A stretch of DNA of 64,000 bases from Dactylonectria macrodidyma (GCA_020744425.1 JAGMUV010000019.1:992001-1056000), one strand, 5' to 3'. Counted from the stretch's first letter, positions 22,901 to 34,823 are shown. The notes: generated from the letters alone by a model not told the origin. Numbers and translations are program-made.

Positions 22901-23546
22901 CAGAGCGCTTCTTGATGATGACGAGCCACTGGAGCCACTTGGTGAGATCAACATGGGAAGCATGCGCAACCAACCACCAGGACCACGAGGTGGCTTCCCG
23001 GCGAGCCCTTTTATGGACGGCGGTTTCCCCATGACACACAACCCATGGGGACCTCCGGCCGGAGGTTCACACCCGTTTCCTCCTCCAGGCTTCAGCAACC
23101 CTGGATGGGGCGCTCCAAGCGCGCCAAGCGCGCCTCCTGGATTCGGCCTCGCATCTCCTACCCCGGCGTTGAGCTCGATTCGATCACCGGCGCAACCTCG
23201 CCATGTGACAGTTCGCCTCATGCTGTGTCAGGCCTGCAAGGATCTTGCTAACTCGGGCGACTCGGAGGGCTTCGTTGGACTTGCGCACATCAAGTCTTAC
23301 ATCGATGCTCAAATTGGCGACCAAAACATCACAGAGGCGGACCTCCTGAATCTATGCGATACCGAGGGGAGCCTCACCAACGGGGGTGGAACTTTTGAAG
23401 TCCAGCGGGACGTTGGAGGCCCTCGAAAGCACACCGTGCGGTGGGTACCGGATCCCAATGACGGTTTTCCTCAGTATCGAGCTGTCGGAGCTCCTGGCGA
23501 GATTGGTAGTCCACTGTCGGGACACGCATCGTTGCGAGGAATCTAG
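19938..23546 (+). CDS. NST1: Stress response protein NST1
   Basis: A single exon of 1202 residues. The order of parts is that of NST1: a Pro/Ser/Thr-rich N-terminus, a Lys-rich run ([16 protein letters not shown], about 73-88), a second basic run ([10 protein letters not shown], about 144-153), the conserved centre with [21 protein letters not shown] (about 236-256), acidic Asp/Glu stretches (about 305-335 and 440-470), a CCCQD motif (about 480), a very long Glu/Lys/Arg/Gln coiled coil (about 520-715) and a Pro/Gly/Ser-rich tail with PPPGF repeats. The last about 110 residues ([16 protein letters not shown]) form a compact C-terminal block. NST1 negatively affects salt tolerance in yeast, probably by binding mRNA-processing factors; this is family knowledge. 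The length is normal for filamentous fungi. No intron is needed. Confidence 0.93.
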   Translation: MPATNQKPASQTPASPRNLAKYTNKDGSKFITVPKGTPSESSQPSTPTTSKPSAPPPEPNASNDTAPAVNRKKQKRRQKAAAKAAAEQAANGHHDGISGSGITSGQGRADHEIVASDEDDDEYVLGPDHPMLTTNGHRDMDTKSKKNRKKKKKNAAGDSDTASPTPALSHLDSQSSAVGRGPGMSRDKIWSTSNQEERERIKEFWLGLGEEERKSLVKVEKDAVLKKMKEQQKHTCSCTVCGRKRTAIEEELEGLYDAYYLELEQFANQGEGPPMLPPPRDFALRPPRGIPSSYTNQPPSRGRIVEHVGDDEDEDDLEEVYSDDEVEDDDYSDDEPPEEFHNSHDRDVADFLTFGNSLQVKGTQLLESLLRRYGNMDLGGILTVADDLLKNDGKRFIEMMEQLAERRMAREEDAREHFTRGYGHPNGSYSTPHSHPPPEDDEYEDDEDEEEDYDDSQDEEYEDEEVYSNPSIMPSQSHTECCCQDQMTEEQRMEEGRRMFQIFAARMFEQRVLSAYKEKVAKERQQKLLEELEEESRQVDQQKAKKAKNAQKKKDKAAQKKQAQAEEKARKDAEKAAQDAARVEAEKQRAAEQRQKAEDKRKQKDAQRKAEEDARLRKEADRQRRLQEQRDKQAEQERKAREAKEQEKQFKEEQRQKDKDAREQKEREAQERKDKQDRDKRDKEVRAAKAHKEAQAVKEAKERAREEKLAALKAASQTPQNQPLQLSKRGQQHPVSIPTVLPQHPPNPASYASPKIPVATPVIPKAPTPIRPRTTSQQQEAGQSSSSASQSASATSQNPSPHSVTPAHTSPGLIGQHRKGSTSTNATTSQHSHSVSPPMGPLKLANQSTPFQIPPMGMQPPPGLAHHPPPPGFPSRLPHEPIFPPGFRPGPSMMMPPPGISGPASRFPPPLPPPGFSQTAGDQFPMGVFPIPKEGIPTTHTRQSSGAFDSVPGTSTQPIGRPAPIGRPGSISHGQSYDEDDETTHLGSRALLDDDEPLEPLGEINMGSMRNQPPGPRGGFPASPFMDGGFPMTHNPWGPPAGGSHPFPPPGFSNPGWGAPSAPSAPPGFGLASPTPALSSIRSPAQPRHVTVRLMLCQACKDLANSGDSEGFVGLAHIKSYIDAQIGDQNITEADLLNLCDTEGSLTNGGGTFEVQRDVGGPRKHTVRWVPDPNDGFPQYRAVGAPGEIGSPLSGHASLRGI

Positions 23547-24776
23547 GGACTTCCTTTTCGGGGAAGTGAGAAAATCATCGACAACAGCCCATCCAGACGG
23601 AGGTCGTCGACGTTTGGCCACGCAGGTCGTTTTGAAACCACCACGCCTGACCGCCGAAAGATGGCACTCAGCGACCAACACGCTAATACGCCCAGGGATA
23701 GAATTCTTTCACCCTGGCGTCGGCAAAAGGACCCGTCCAAGGTGGATACATGGGAGGGTTTCTATAATAATCGTTGAGGAACGACGGGCGGACAGGATGG
23801 CGCGGATATGGGGATAGGTTACAACCGTGTATTCTAATGGACATGGTGTGCTGCAAGGCAAACAAGGTTGGCGAAGTCGACGAGCGATGGGATGAGAGAA
23901 GCGGAAGCGAACCAGCGTGTGTATTACCGCGGTTATCACTGAAGGAATTATGTTCGAGTATCGGATAATAAGCATGAATGGGTCCCTGAAAGACTCGTGG
24001 AATGTGAATGTGTACTTCTGGGATGAAGCAACCGCCGTGCCATTTTCCTCTCTTTTGCCGTGATATGGACCGATTGGGCCGTGGCATGATGGGTTATATG
24101 CGCCCAGCGACATAGTGTGGAATTGGTGAGACGAAGCACCTGTGCGATGTTTCAATGACACAAGCGCGTCGCCCCTAGGTTACATGTGCTAGAGGCGGAG
24201 TGCAGAGTGAATATACCAGGGTGTGCTTACCGTACAAGATGTCGATTCAATGGAATCCCAGAACTCGTAGCAGAAGGATTGTTACCAAGTGAGTGAGGGA
24301 AGTATACGTACCTAAGTAAGTTCTATAAAGAGTCTTTGGAATAGGAACCCAGGCGAGAGAAGGCAAGAACAGCACATACAGATGCACATATTCGTATATA
24401 TCCACGCCATGTCTTGGCGCGCCCGACTCACAAGTCACTGCAAGTTTTGCTCCAAGATACAATAACAACCTCGGCCTTTATTCGACCGTCTTGGAAATGA
24501 ATTCACTATTTTGCAGACTTCTACTAGTCAGATGTATTTCCATTTGCTCCGAGTACTCAAACACATGTCCCTGGCCCTGACAATAAGGTATCAAAAACAA
24601 GTTGGTCATAAGTTCTTGGCCCCCATGCCCCATGCTCCATCCCCTACGCCTCACATGTCCTATATGCGGCTCGCTTCCTTTACTAGAGACGTCTGGTTCT
24701 GAAGCGGTGGCCGAGGAGGCTACTCCCTCACGCTTTCCAGACGCCTGGTGCGTCTTCCACGACCGGATTGGTCCTC
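23547..24776. other. Intergenic region between convergent genes
   Basis: The 3' flanks of NST1 (+) and the Cys-rich membrane protein gene (-). Short frames in this stretch are not protein-like. I see no RNA gene or repeat. Confidence 0.4.
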
Positions 24777-25592
24777 CTAAACACGGCCCTGGTCCTGGAA
24801 GGGGTTCGGGGCACCGGCGCCGGAGCCGCCTGAGGGGTTGCGGAGCAAGGGGGTTCGCTGGGCGGCACGCTGCTTCTTGGTGGCGGCGCGGGCGAGGGCG
24901 GTGGCCTCGGCCTTGGCCGCGAGGCGCTTCTGCTCCTTGCGGTCCTTGCAGCAGGCAAAGGTCAGGCCGGCGGCGCCGAGGACGAGGGCACCGGCGAAGA
25001 CGAGGGCGACGACGATGCCGCCGACGGACATCTTCTCGCGGTCCATGCAGATGTCGGTGTTGGCCGAGTCGACGGTGCAGATGAGGGTCTCGTAGCAGCT
25101 GCTGGTGGTGATGACGGTGTCGGTGCACTTGCCGGTGATGGTCTTACCGCTGGTGGTGGTCAATGGGCAGTTGGTTGTCGACTTCTCCTTGGTCTCGAGG
25201 CAGTCGTCGCCTGAGCGGATCCCGCCCGTCTGGGTAGACTTGGCTGCGGTGGCATCAGCAGCGGTAGTGGCACGGGCGAAGACATCGGCGACGGGCAAGG
25301 CAGCGGCGCGGTAACGCTTCTTCAGGTCGCCGGTCTTGTCCATTTCCTGACACCTCTCCAAGGTGTACTTGGCCTCGGCCTCGGCCTCGTCGGGGGAGCA
25401 GCCGACGTTGGCGTAGCAGCTGCGGACGTCGCTCTCGGTGAAGCTCTCGAGTTGCGAGAGGCAGTTGGCGAGGGTGGCCTGGTGGCCGCAGTCGGCGAAG
25501 CTGGCGAGCTCTTCGCTATGGTTGACGAGGCAGTCGGCATTGGCGGAGGCTAGGGCGCTGCCGGCGAGGACGAGAACTGATGAGACACGCAT
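24777..25592 (-). CDS. Secreted-type Cys-rich single-pass membrane protein
   Basis: 271 residues from the ATG at 25592 (MRVSSVLVLAGSALASANA). The frame is open upstream to 25766, but this ATG gives a classical signal peptide cleaved near residue 19, so it is chosen. The ectodomain has six Cys in the first 75 residues (DC, ADC, ANC, RSC, GC, ERC), then a Thr/Ala-rich spacer and further Cys (DDC, NC, KC, SC, IC, DIC). One transmembrane helix follows (SVGGIVVALVFAGALVLGAAG, about 195-215), then a CC pair and a cytosolic tail rich in Lys/Arg/Ala ending GGSGAGAPNPFQDQGRV. It is likely a cell-surface or endomembrane protein with disulfide-bonded ectodomain; the Cys pattern recalls CFEM-like domains but does not match one exactly. 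Function unknown. Confidence 0.7.
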   Translation of the reverse strand: MRVSSVLVLAGSALASANADCLVNHSEELASFADCGHQATLANCLSQLESFTESDVRSCYANVGCSPDEAEAEAKYTLERCQEMDKTGDLKKRYRAAALPVADVFARATTAADATAAKSTQTGGIRSGDDCLETKEKSTTNCPLTTTSGKTITGKCTDTVITTSSCYETLICTVDSANTDICMDREKMSVGGIVVALVFAGALVLGAAGLTFACCKDRKEQKRLAAKAEATALARAATKKQRAAQRTPLLRNPSGGSGAGAPNPFQDQGRV

Positions 25593-28180
25593 GATGGACG
25601 AGTTATTTGGATATGGAGGTACGTAAATGGATGGCGTTCGTATCGGATGGTGCCGTGGGAGGGCAAACTCGAGGAGGATGAACGAGTTTCGTCGAGACGA
25701 GAGGAGCGTGGAGAAGGTATTGAGTGAGGGTGAGATTGGCTTTGTTGTCCGGCGAGAGCCCCGCAAAAGTGCCGGTTTCGAATTCGATTAGCTGGCTTTG
25801 CCTTGGCTGGCTTAGGTTGCTGACTGGCTGGCTGATTGGCAGGATCTACAAGCTCATTCCCTTCCAGCAGGCACGATGGAACGTTGTCAACGAGAAGAAG
25901 AGCAATCGGTAACACAAAGGAGGAAGAGGAAGAAAGGATAGAGGATAGAGAGGATTAGGGGAGGCGAGAAGAGGATTGTGAATACGAAGGATCAAGACTG
26001 GGGTTGGCAGGGGGGCAACCAAGTGAGGCGGCGGGCTTGGGAGAAAATGTGGGAGCCACGGTGATTAAAAAAAAGGAGAAGACGGATCGGATGGATGGTT
26101 GGATTGTCGCTATTTTTCGGCACCCTGATCAGCGTGGTGAGCTAGCTAGTCTGACCAGGAGCCCAGGTGCCAGGCCGGTATGCACTCTGCAAGTCTCCAG
26201 TTGAGCATCCAGTCAGCCAGGCGTCTTGATCCTGTCGCCAGCCAGTCTCGATGCAGTTCTCCCCGTCGCTGGTCAGCCTGGGCGGGTACGGGGAGGGTCT
26301 CTCTCTGCTCTCTTGCAAGGGTTCCAGCATGCACTACGGGACTATGGGTACAAGTTGGTAAGGCTGTGCTGGCGGTTGCTCTTGTTTTCTTGCTGTTCTT
26401 GTGTGGGCGAATGCCGTGCTAACAGTTCGGACCCCGTTCTTCCCAGCGAGGCGGCTGGGGGGCTGAGGCTGGGCTGATGACAAGGGGCGATCCCCACGAG
26501 CACTAACGCTGGACTTGTACTAGGTACAGGCGACGGGGTTGGTTTGTTGGAATGGAGGGGTACATGCTACAACAAGTCGACGCTTGCTGCTACTGGTGAC
26601 CGGCGACGAAGCTTCCTTCTATTTGGTTGCGGATGATGGCAGACTGGACCCTGATTTGTCTCTATTGGGGCGGTGCTGCTGATGGGTTAGTGCAGTGGGC
26701 TGGATCTCTGAGGGTAGAACCTTGATCAGTGAGAGTGGCACAGCAAGCCAGTCAGCTTGCCAGCAGGGCTGCCGTTCAAACCTGGAAGCCCATCATGGCC
26801 GTCATCAAAGCTAGTCTTTCAACAGGCACTTCGAGACGCAAAGAGACATTGATTCGGGGCCCTACCCTCAGAGACAAGGCGGTGGATCAGACGGCAATGC
26901 GGTGCCATAACGGACAGAGCTCACCGGGTTGTTACTGAGCCTGTTACCGCCTCCTCGTCTTGCCTCCCATTCTCTCCGCCGAATGCATGCAAAACCCTGG
27001 GAGAGGGAAGTGCGAGATTCGTCAATGCGCACTGGGAGGAACACGGGCATGATCATCAACTCGACGTTTCGAGAGCTCAGACGTTACTGTGTCGTATCCA
27101 CTGGAAGCCCACACCCACCACCACCCCGAAAAAGGTGGCTGAGAGACCGCACTTCAGCTGGATGCCGGACTAGGGAAGGAAAGTTGGCACAGCAAAATGG
27201 CCCACCAGTCAGTCCAATACAGAGAGAGACGTTATGTACTATGTACTTTTTGACTGGGCCTGTTTTGCTGACGGCAGCGGAGGCGACGAGATGCCGAAAT
27301 GGCGGAAGCAGCCAGAGTGAAAATAGATTGGCGCTGACATGAGATGGAGACGCAGGATGAGGCTCGCCTGTGGCTTTCGCGCGCTGGTCCAGTTGGTCCC
27401 CGAGAGGGTCTGCATGATAGAAATGTTGTCTTGCTGTCTTGACCGTCTCACTCACTGTCCCGCCTCTGACCCAAACTCACATTCTACACGCAAACACAAC
27501 AGACGGGTAGGTCAGGCGGGAATTGGTCAACGGGGATCAGGGAGAGACCCTACATTCCGACACATTAATTGATGGACAAGATCCCTTTTACTCTGGCCAC
27601 CAATGGATGGTACCCCGTGGCTGTTTACGGTGAAGTCGCCAACCACGATCTCTCGCTTAAAACATTGGCCCAAAAATAAGCATTTGGCGGGCGTAGGACC
27701 TGGTCGATTTTCTCGCCAAGGATGCGCTCGCCCGCAGGTGGGAGGCAGAACCCGTTGATGGCGAGGTAGAAAAGCATGGCCGTTTCCCACCTCTCGTCTC
27801 ATTGCATCCAACAGATTGACGGCTCGGGGAAGTGCTGCCTTCACCCGCATATGTCTGCAACAAGCATTTCAGGGGCTGTTCGGTTTCGGACCGCCAGCGT
27901 GCGAGCTTTGCCGTGAACGAGGGAGAATTTTGATGAATCCGGCCCTTCTGCTTCCCAACAAGCGGATGTGTCCCATGTCCACGGAATGAGACCGTTCAAA
28001 AACTGGTGAGTCGAAAAGGAGCGAGTCAAAAAGTGGCATTCTCGGATTGTCCCATCTCGTGCTTCGTCGGGAAGCCTACCTAGTTCCACTTGTGTTCGAA
28101 CTGCCCATGAGTCCATGACGGCCACAACCGGATCTGGGGAATCCATGTGAGCCGACGTCATAGGCCTGCGCAAGCCATCG
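25593..28180. other. 2.6-kb intergenic region
   Basis: The upstream side of two divergent genes. Frames up to about 140 codons exist on both strands but none shows domain character or plausible exon structure. There are G/A-rich purine runs at about 25918-25960 and scattered CAGC/GCTGG-type short repeats. I see nothing else I can support. Confidence 0.4.
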
Positions 28181-28188
28181 TATAAAAA
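28181..28188 (+). promoter_or_regulatory. TATA box of the I78 inhibitor gene
   Basis: TATAAAAA lies 130 bp before the ATG at 28311. A GACGTCA (CRE/ATF-like) element is just upstream at about 28154-28160. Placement is normal for a fungal promoter with a short leader. Confidence 0.5.
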
Positions 28189-28310
28189 GAGAGGCAGGCG
28201 GATCTTTGCATCGCAGTAAACAAAACCCTTCAGACCAACTATCCACTTGCCATTTTCCACGAAACATCAAACCTTACGCGAACTTCGTCTTGAAATCTAC
28301 ATTGCCCATC

Positions 28311-28726
28311 ATGCCTCTCGTTGTCCCTGGTGTGAACTCGACGACCGGCGATAAGACCGAGGAGTGGCAAAACAAGCTGGTGGGCAAGAAACTCTCGGAA
28401 GAACCTTCAACGGAGACGGTATGACATCCTCTCTTTAATTACTGCAATAGCTGGACTTGGAGACCTGCTGTGCTCCCTTATTCCCTTGGCGATGTGACTA
28501 CTAGACGAGTCGGGTGGCAAGACAAGGGACTACCTCCAGGGTAGCTAGCATGACGCAATGAGACAGGAGCTGACGAGGAGCTATCTAGGTGTTCTGCAAG
28601 AGGGATCTCCCCCAGGAGACGCGCATCATCGAGCCCGGCATGATGGTCACCAAGGACTTCAACGAGAACAGGCTCAACGTGCACCTGAAGGACGACGGAA
28701 CCGTGTCGCACGTTGTGCACGGATAG
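28311..28726 (+). CDS. Small peptidase inhibitor I78 family protein
   Basis: Two exons, 28311-28418 and 28589-28726, with a 170-nt intron (GTATGA donor, ATCTAG acceptor) and a phase 0 join, giving 81 residues. The first 36 residues are polar with no signal peptide. The second exon has the I78 pattern: FCKRDLPQETRIIEPGMMVT then KDFNENRLNVHLKDDGTVSHVV, with the Pro-Gly turn and the NRLNV strand that forms the core of this small inhibitor fold. I78 proteins inhibit serine proteases such as subtilisins and elastases; in fungi intracellular versions may restrain vacuolar proteases, which is inference. The Cys usually found at the end of the family is replaced here (ends VVHG). A strong TATA box lies upstream. 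Confidence 0.75.
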
Positions 28727-29226
28727 GGCAGCGTCGCGTGTTGGAGGTGGCGAGTATCTCGCGCTGCTGGGGTTGAGAAAACGGGCCAGCATTTGCCGCG
28801 TTGGAGTGTACGATTTTGATGGAATCCAGGGAGATTGTGCTTGACGAATAAACAACAACAAATGACAAACTATTCAGAACCCAGGACCTTGTTCTTCTCT
28901 TTTTCGCTGCTGTGAAGTGTTCGTGATGCTCCATGTCCCATCGTTCAAACCCCCGCCGTATTGCATCTCGCGACTCATTACCCCGCCACTGGCCGACCGC
29001 GGGGCAGTTTCGAGTTCGTCGACTTTTGCCCGACTACCGCAGCAAAACAGTCCACAACCCCCACCAAGAGCCGGGCAACCACGGCGAGACGACGACGACT
29101 GATCACCAATTCTCTTCTCAAGCTTCGCTCCATATTTTTTCAGCAGCTTTCGATTCCTCTGTTGACTCGTGTGCCATTCGTTTTACCATTCGTCCTCCAC
29201 TGCTGCTGCCCAGCTGAACCGCCATC

Positions 29227-29943
29227 ATGTTCAAGAAAGAGTCCGTTCCTCGCTATTAACCCTCATGATTTCTCCATAGCCCTCATGGATTCCCTACTAG
29301 CCTAGGCATATCAGGAAGCTGACTCGCTTTGCTCTCGCTCTCCAGACTACACAGCGCCCCTAAGCAGAAGCTCAAGTCTTCGGTCCAGCGCTCGCTGCGC
29401 CAGTCGCTGCTCGACACGTACCCGCTCCTCACACCGCACATCGACGAAATCCTGCCCAAGAAGTCGTCGCTGTCGAGCATGAAGCTGCCGGACCGCAACA
29501 CGCTGTACGTGCTGGACACGGTGCCGCTGTTCTTCCAGCACGACGCCACCACCATCATCCCGCACCTGCGCCTCGTCCACCGCTTCCCCCAGGCCTTCCC
29601 GACCATCCGCATCGACCGCGGCGCCATCCGCTTCGTCCTGTCGGGCGCCACCCTCATGGCCCCCGGGCTGACGAGCAAGGGCGGCCGCCTGCCCGCCGAC
29701 GGCGCAGACAAGACGCTCGAGGAGGGCCGCGAGATGGACCAGCGCGTCGACGAGGAGGGACGCTGGAGCCGCGAGCTGGCCAAGGGCGAGCCCGTCGTCG
29801 TCATGGCTGAGGGCAAGGACGAGGCCTGTGCCGTTGGCATTCTGGTCGCCGGCACCGATGAGGTCAAGGCCAAGGGCAAGGGGCCCGTCATCGAAGAGGC
29901 GCACTTCCTGGGCGACGGCATGTGGAATCTCTCGACGGACTGA
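29227..29943 (+). CDS. tma20: Translation machinery-associated protein 20 (MCT-1/DENR partner)
   Basis: Two exons, 29227-29240 and 29346-29943, giving 203 residues. Exon 1 is only 14 nt (MFKK plus two bases); the MFKK start is conserved in Tma20, which supports the join even though the donor is GTCCGT rather than GTAAGT. Next come KLKSSVQRSLRQSLLDTYP (about 12-30), DEILPKKSSL, FFQHD and LVHRFPQAFPTIRIDRGAIRFVLSGA, the start of the PUA domain that occupies about 95-190, ending HFLGDGMWNL. A Glu/Asp/Arg-rich insert at about 140-160 interrupts the PUA fold. Tma20 pairs with Tma22 (DENR) to recycle 40S subunits after termination and assist re-initiation. Confidence 0.9.
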
Positions 29944-30143
29944 GGAAAATATGGGGAGTGGATAAGGGAGCACGTAGTTGTATAAGATGGGCTGGGAGGG
30001 AAATAGATGTCTTGATACCAAGGACCAAAACACATAAATTATCACGATTATGAGGCAACACCATTGCTCCGACGTCCCTAATAATGGGAGGGAATCTTTT
30101 CTTCTTCCGGTTTCAACGGATCTACCTATACCGAAAGACTCCC

Positions 30144-30778
30144 TTATATCAGAGTCAAGGTGTTCGTTCCCCTTTGCGGTAGCCAGCGTACATGCCCCGG
30201 TCGGCTTCGGCATCCCATGCTCTCAAATGCAAGACCTGATCGGGGTCGAAATACCAGTTGCCAAGCGACCGTCTGCATTGTCTGGGAGCTGATGCCATTG
30301 GCAAGAGAAATGTTTGTCGAAAAAAGAAAACACTCAAGGATCCTCTGGCTAGTGTCATGCTTCACTGGTCGGGTTTCGGCATCTCCTGCGAGACCCAATT
30401 GGGATCGGAAACGCAGTTGCCGACTGCATTGCGACCTCAATAGTCTGCGTTGTTTGAGAGTTGATACCATTGAGAGGAAGTGATTGTCGAAAAGCAGAAA
30501 CTATGATCACGCCATGTGTATTAGTTGTGTGGTCTTCGGTAGGGTGTGGAGGTGAGGTAACGTACTCAGTCTCAAGATGTGCATGTTTGCCGCTTCAGAG
30601 CCACAGGGGAGTATTAAGAGGTCTGGAGATAGCAAAGCAGAAAGACTGTGGTCGCGGTATTGTGGTCAGCTTTTATTCTTCGGCAGATTGTGGCTGTGAA
30701 GCAACTTACACGGTCTCATGCTGTACACTCATGGTGCTTCAAAGACGTGCGGTGTTGTTGCAAGGCTGGGGGCAGTAG
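30144..30778. repeat. Two pairs of degenerate tandem duplications
   Basis: Block A: about 30190-30350 and 30360-30500 share GGTCGG-TTCGGCATC, CAGTTGCC, GACTGCATTG or variants, GAG-TGAT-CCATTG and TTGTCGAAAA-AGAAA in the same order. Block B: about 30500-30625 and 30640-30775 share AGCAGAAA, CTTCGG, GTG-AGG/AAGC-AAC-GTAC or TTACAC and GTCTCA. On the minus strand short protein-like pieces occur (QWYQLSNNAD versus QWHQLPDNAD, then NCVSDPNW versus NWYFDPD), but frames are broken by stops and shifts. It may be a decayed, tandemly duplicated small gene; coding is not claimed. Confidence 0.5.
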
Positions 30779-30974
30779 AGAACAAAACAAAGCAAACAAA
30801 TTCCAGGATTATTAAGGCATTGTGCAATAGGGAAGACAATTCGAAGAACTAGGACAATCTTAGAACGCAGAAAGGGCAGCATGCAGATGGGGCGCCTGTG
30901 TATCATTGCGTGTTAGTAGGGCTGATCCATGAGTGTATATGGGCAGGACTTACAGGGCATGTCTGCTGATGACC

Positions 30975-32967
30975 TCAAAAGAAGTTGCCCGGGGGAGGAC
31001 GCTCCTCCACGGCGGTCGATTCATCGTTGTCGTTCTGGCTGCTGCTCTCGACGTCGTCTGGTGCAAGGATGACCATGGCCTCTCGGTGAGGGACGTTTGG
31101 GTCGAGGCTGCCGAGGGACCAGTTTAGCGGGATGCCAGAAGCAGGGGCATCGGTGGGCCGAGTGGCGGAGTGACGAGCAAGAGGGCTGTCTTCGGGAAGG
31201 GGTCGGCGGCGGATGCGGATGGACGGTCCGGTGTAAGAACCGGAGACGGGCGGAGCTTCGGGGGTGGAGGCTTCGGGTCGGACGGGCTCGCGATAGATGG
31301 AGAAGTCTTCGACGCGGGTGGCCAAGTCTTGAACACGGGGGATTGAGGTTTCAACAGGAGCGGCTGAGGCTTCGACACGGGGGACTGAGTCTTCAATCTG
31401 GGCCGAGTGTATAGCACGGACTGAACCGCTAGAGTCTGACAGGTTCAAGAAGGACACGTACGGCGGTAAGGTCTCGTCTGCACGCAGAGAATCGCCTTCG
31501 CCCGGAGCTTCTGGCCCATGACGACGAACGAGGCCAGTGATGTTCGCTGGTGTGCCATATCGCACGTTAACCCAGGGGGCATCTATGTATCTCGCCTGCT
31601 GGAACAGTGCGAACCAGTAGTCCTCGAAGTTGTCCGAGGGCAAGGGCAGCTGTTGCTAGCGCTGCTCAATAGCCGTAGCAAAGTCGCAGTGGAAGTGCCC
31701 AGTTAGGCGGGTCCAGTGATGGTGAGGGATGGTGTGCACATAGAGGTTCACCAGGTTCCCGGTGGATATCAACAGTTGTTGGCTGATTGCGTGAAGTCTG
31801 GCCAGGACTCTCCAAGAGAGGTAAATCTCCTCAGACCGGTACTGGAAGTACTCGTCGGGGAGCAACGCCGCCTCGGCAGGATCCCACGGGTTGCGGTACA
31901 TGATTCGGCGGAAGATGTAGCGAGGGATGGAGAGCCTTAAGCTGGCGATTTCGCCGTGCATCTTTAGTTCCACAGCCATTGCGAGCGCCCGGAGCAGGAG
32001 CGGGAGGCTGAGTCCAATCTCGGTGCCGGCGAAGCCGCCGGAGACGACGAGCGCTTCAAGGAGGACGGCAAAGACGCTGGCGTCGGTTCGGGCGAGGCGG
32101 TTGGAGACGTCGACGGGCATGGCGCCGCCGCTGAGGAAGGCCCAGAAGCTGTAGTTCATCAGCAGCAAGACGGGGAGGAAAAAGTCACGTCCGCCGATGT
32201 TGAGGAGTTTAAAAGAGTTAGGTCTGGAAGTGAGCAGGCGTTAGAAAGGAAGCCCTTGAATGGGATGAAAGAAAGGGGGTTAATTAGGCATACCCCTGAA
32301 GCCAGTTTGCGTTGATGAGACGAGACTCTTCACCGGGAAAATGATCCTGGTAAGATCCTGTTAGCAATGTCTTTTTACGGACCACATTTGAACTGAGACT
32401 ACTTACATTTCCAGGAATGGTGTAAGTCTGAGCACCACTGTACAGAGCGTTCTCGTTGTTACCTTGGAAGATGGCTGGCTGAACCGGAACCGGAACCGGA
32501 GGGACATCGACAACAGTAGGTGGTGCGACTGGGCATCTCTGGGTGCTTTCACGACCCCGAGCTGAACGGAAAGGGCGAGGATGGACTGGCGGGCCAAAGT
32601 AGGACTGAGTAGGATTACCGACGCGAAACATCTCAACGCTGCGAGCGTGGCCGACAATGCTAAACGGGTTCTCCCGCTGAGAAGTGGGAATGGGAATGGG
32701 GATAGGGTCGGACGCTGCGACAGGCTGCTCTCGGCGGCCGCGGGCCGTCACGGGACGGCTGTTGTTCCTGGTGTGGAACCTTGGAGCATCCAGGCGAGGT
32801 TGGTCTCCGCTGTGGTCAGCAATGGAGTTGGCTCTTCCCCTGTTGAGGGTGTCTGAGCTGCCACGGGGAAACACGCTTCGAGGTAGAGATTCGGAACGGG
32901 TGTGTCCGCCGGGGTGCATGCGGTTGAGGAGCCGGCCAAGCAAACTGGGTTTCTTGTCACCCTCCAT
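30975..32967 (-). CDS. Hypothetical protein with one in-frame TAG
   Basis: Three exons: 32407-32967, 32294-32346 and from 32223 down to 31656 (TAG) or 30975. Exon 1 is disordered, basic and Pro/Arg-rich (187 residues). Exon 3 has a hydrophobic region (FFLPVLLLMNYSFWAFLSGG then LSLPLLLRALAMAVELKM) and a tail block RNPWDPAEAALLPDEYFQYRSEEIYLSWRVL. Reading stops at TAG 31656-31658 after 393 residues, but the same frame continues for 226 more codons (LPLPSDNFEDYWFALFQQARYIDAPWVNV, then a Pro/Ser/Glu-rich tail). Alternatives are UAG editing or readthrough, or a 96-102-nt intron (donor GTGAAC near 31751) that would remove the stop and keep frame. No family is recognised. Base composition does not change across the stop. 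Confidence 0.5.
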
Positions 32968-34341
32968 CTAGCAGAGATGTTTTATTAGCGAGAGAGAGAG
33001 GAAATGGTAAACAGTTGGGATGGGCAGTCCAAAGTGGGAGAGGAGAGGGATAATGAGTATAGAGAAGTGCTGAGAAAGCTGGAGGAGGATCCTCGGTGTA
33101 ATGAAAGCAGGAGGAGGCGGTCCAAGGCAAAACCTGGCCAGGGAAACGAAAGAGAAGGAGTTTGAGAAGAAATAGAGACGTTCTATGCTTGACATAGAGA
33201 GTAAATACCTTGGAGACAACGCCAAATGGGCTGTGTTGGATCCACGCACAGGACGCACGATGCTGTCTGTACCTAGACAATGGGGAATACCCAAACGACG
33301 AAGTATGAAAACGAAGAGAGCACAATGGGAAGCAAGCGAAGGGTATTGAGACACTGTACTTGTGTTGGTGCCAATGCTGTCTTTATTATTGTGAAGGAAG
33401 AAGAGGGTGAGGAGGAGGATGGAGGAGGAGAAGTGGAAAATGGCGGCAGGGAAAGGGGATTTTATAGTGAGGTAAACAAAGGACGTCGAAAGGTGTCTTG
33501 CATTGTATGTGAATCATCTTGAGACCCGTCGACACTCCCCGACAACTGCCAATGAGATGTGCAGGCCAACGCCGAAACTAAGGGGGTCGAGCGCCGGGGA
33601 CGCTGGACGGACGAGGACGGTCATGTGAGGACGTGGACCCTGGAACCAAGCAGAAGTAGGCGGAAGAGAGACATAGATAGAGGTAGATAAGTGGGCTTTG
33701 TAATGCAGAAGACTCGACGAATGCTATCTGCGTTAGCTTTTGTCTTTGCTGTCCTCCAGGCGACCTCGACGTCACTCGCTTTGTATGCTGGAAAGGGCCC
33801 TCCCAGCCCATTCTAAACAGTCTCCAAGTGTATGAGAACTGCGTCGCATGACTGGAAGGAAGAGTAAAAGGGCGTATATGGCATGGCAAATGCAAGAGAC
33901 ACGCGTTGTAGTCGACTGGGCTCGAGGCTAGCGCAGCTTAGACGGCTCGTAGACACTAGACTTTAAAGCCGCGGCTGGCCCCAAGAGTAATGCTTCCGTC
34001 GCGTAGAAAGAGCCCTGGAGATCCTTTGGTGGTGGCTTGATGGACTGGTGATGCATCGTGACCCCTGTTTCTTCGCCAGGGCGCACTATGGCCGCCGGGA
34101 CGCGTTGCTCGGGGTCGGTTTCTCGCCAGCAGTAGCGAACAAAGGTCAGAGGGTGTCTGCAAAACTTGCGAAAGGAAGTTTATATGTTCTAAATGCCTGG
34201 AATATGCAACATGAATGGGTAATTTGTTGCCGTGGTTGCACAAGGCCGCAAACCTGACGGGCGTCTGCATGAAACCAGGCGCGACATCTTGGTCCTCTTG
34301 CTTGCGTCTGCTTTTTTCAGGCCTCTGAAGGCGCCCAACCA
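32968..34341. other. Intergenic region
   Basis: Upstream DNA of the minus-strand gene starting at 32967. There is a purine-rich GGAGGA run at about 33392-33440. The small frames do not look coding. Confidence 0.35.
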
Positions 34342-34823
34342 TTGATATTGTCTCTAAGATCACGCCAGGCTCCGGGAGACACGTTCACGGCCCTAAGTAA
34401 TCTCGAACGGAGGGAGTGTTACGTCGAGGAGGGCCGATGGCCGTGCTGGAGACCTTTCCGCGGTGACGGCGTCGAAGAAGCTACGCGTCACCCAAGACTT
34501 CATTTTCGGTGGCTGGGCTGCAATCTCGAAAACAAGACATCTATTTCTGCAGGTAGAATCTTTGTATCACCTTTGTTGATCCATTCTAATCCTTCGACGC
34601 TATAGGTCCAACGACTTATTTTGAGAAAGACGAAGCAGCACCGACAAAAGATCTTGAGGGTACTCTACCCGTGCCATGGTTTGCTGATACACTGGTTGCT
34701 AACATCAAAGACCAGGAATTAACAGTAGTTCGCCCTCTCCGACGATTTGAGGGTGTCCAGCAGCGAGCATACCGATACCAGTGCGAACGAAACCGATCCC
34801 GCTACTCGAATGCCCCTCGCTGA
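34342..34823 (+). CDS. Possible two-exon hypothetical gene or gene remnant
   Basis: Exons 34342-34552 and 34606-34823 would encode 142 residues. The 53-nt intron has a GTAGAA donor, TCTAAT branch and TATAG acceptor and joins in frame. Exon 2 reads as plausible soluble protein (PTTYFEKDEAAPTKDLEG, LPVPWFADTLVANIKDQE). Exon 1 is less convincing and another frame there also looks protein-like, so the true start may lie elsewhere or the gene may be decayed. No family is recognised. Confidence 0.25.

Noticed and set aside
29347..30213. 288-codon minus-strand frame over tma20
   Set aside because: Antisense to a well-identified gene, with no domain character.
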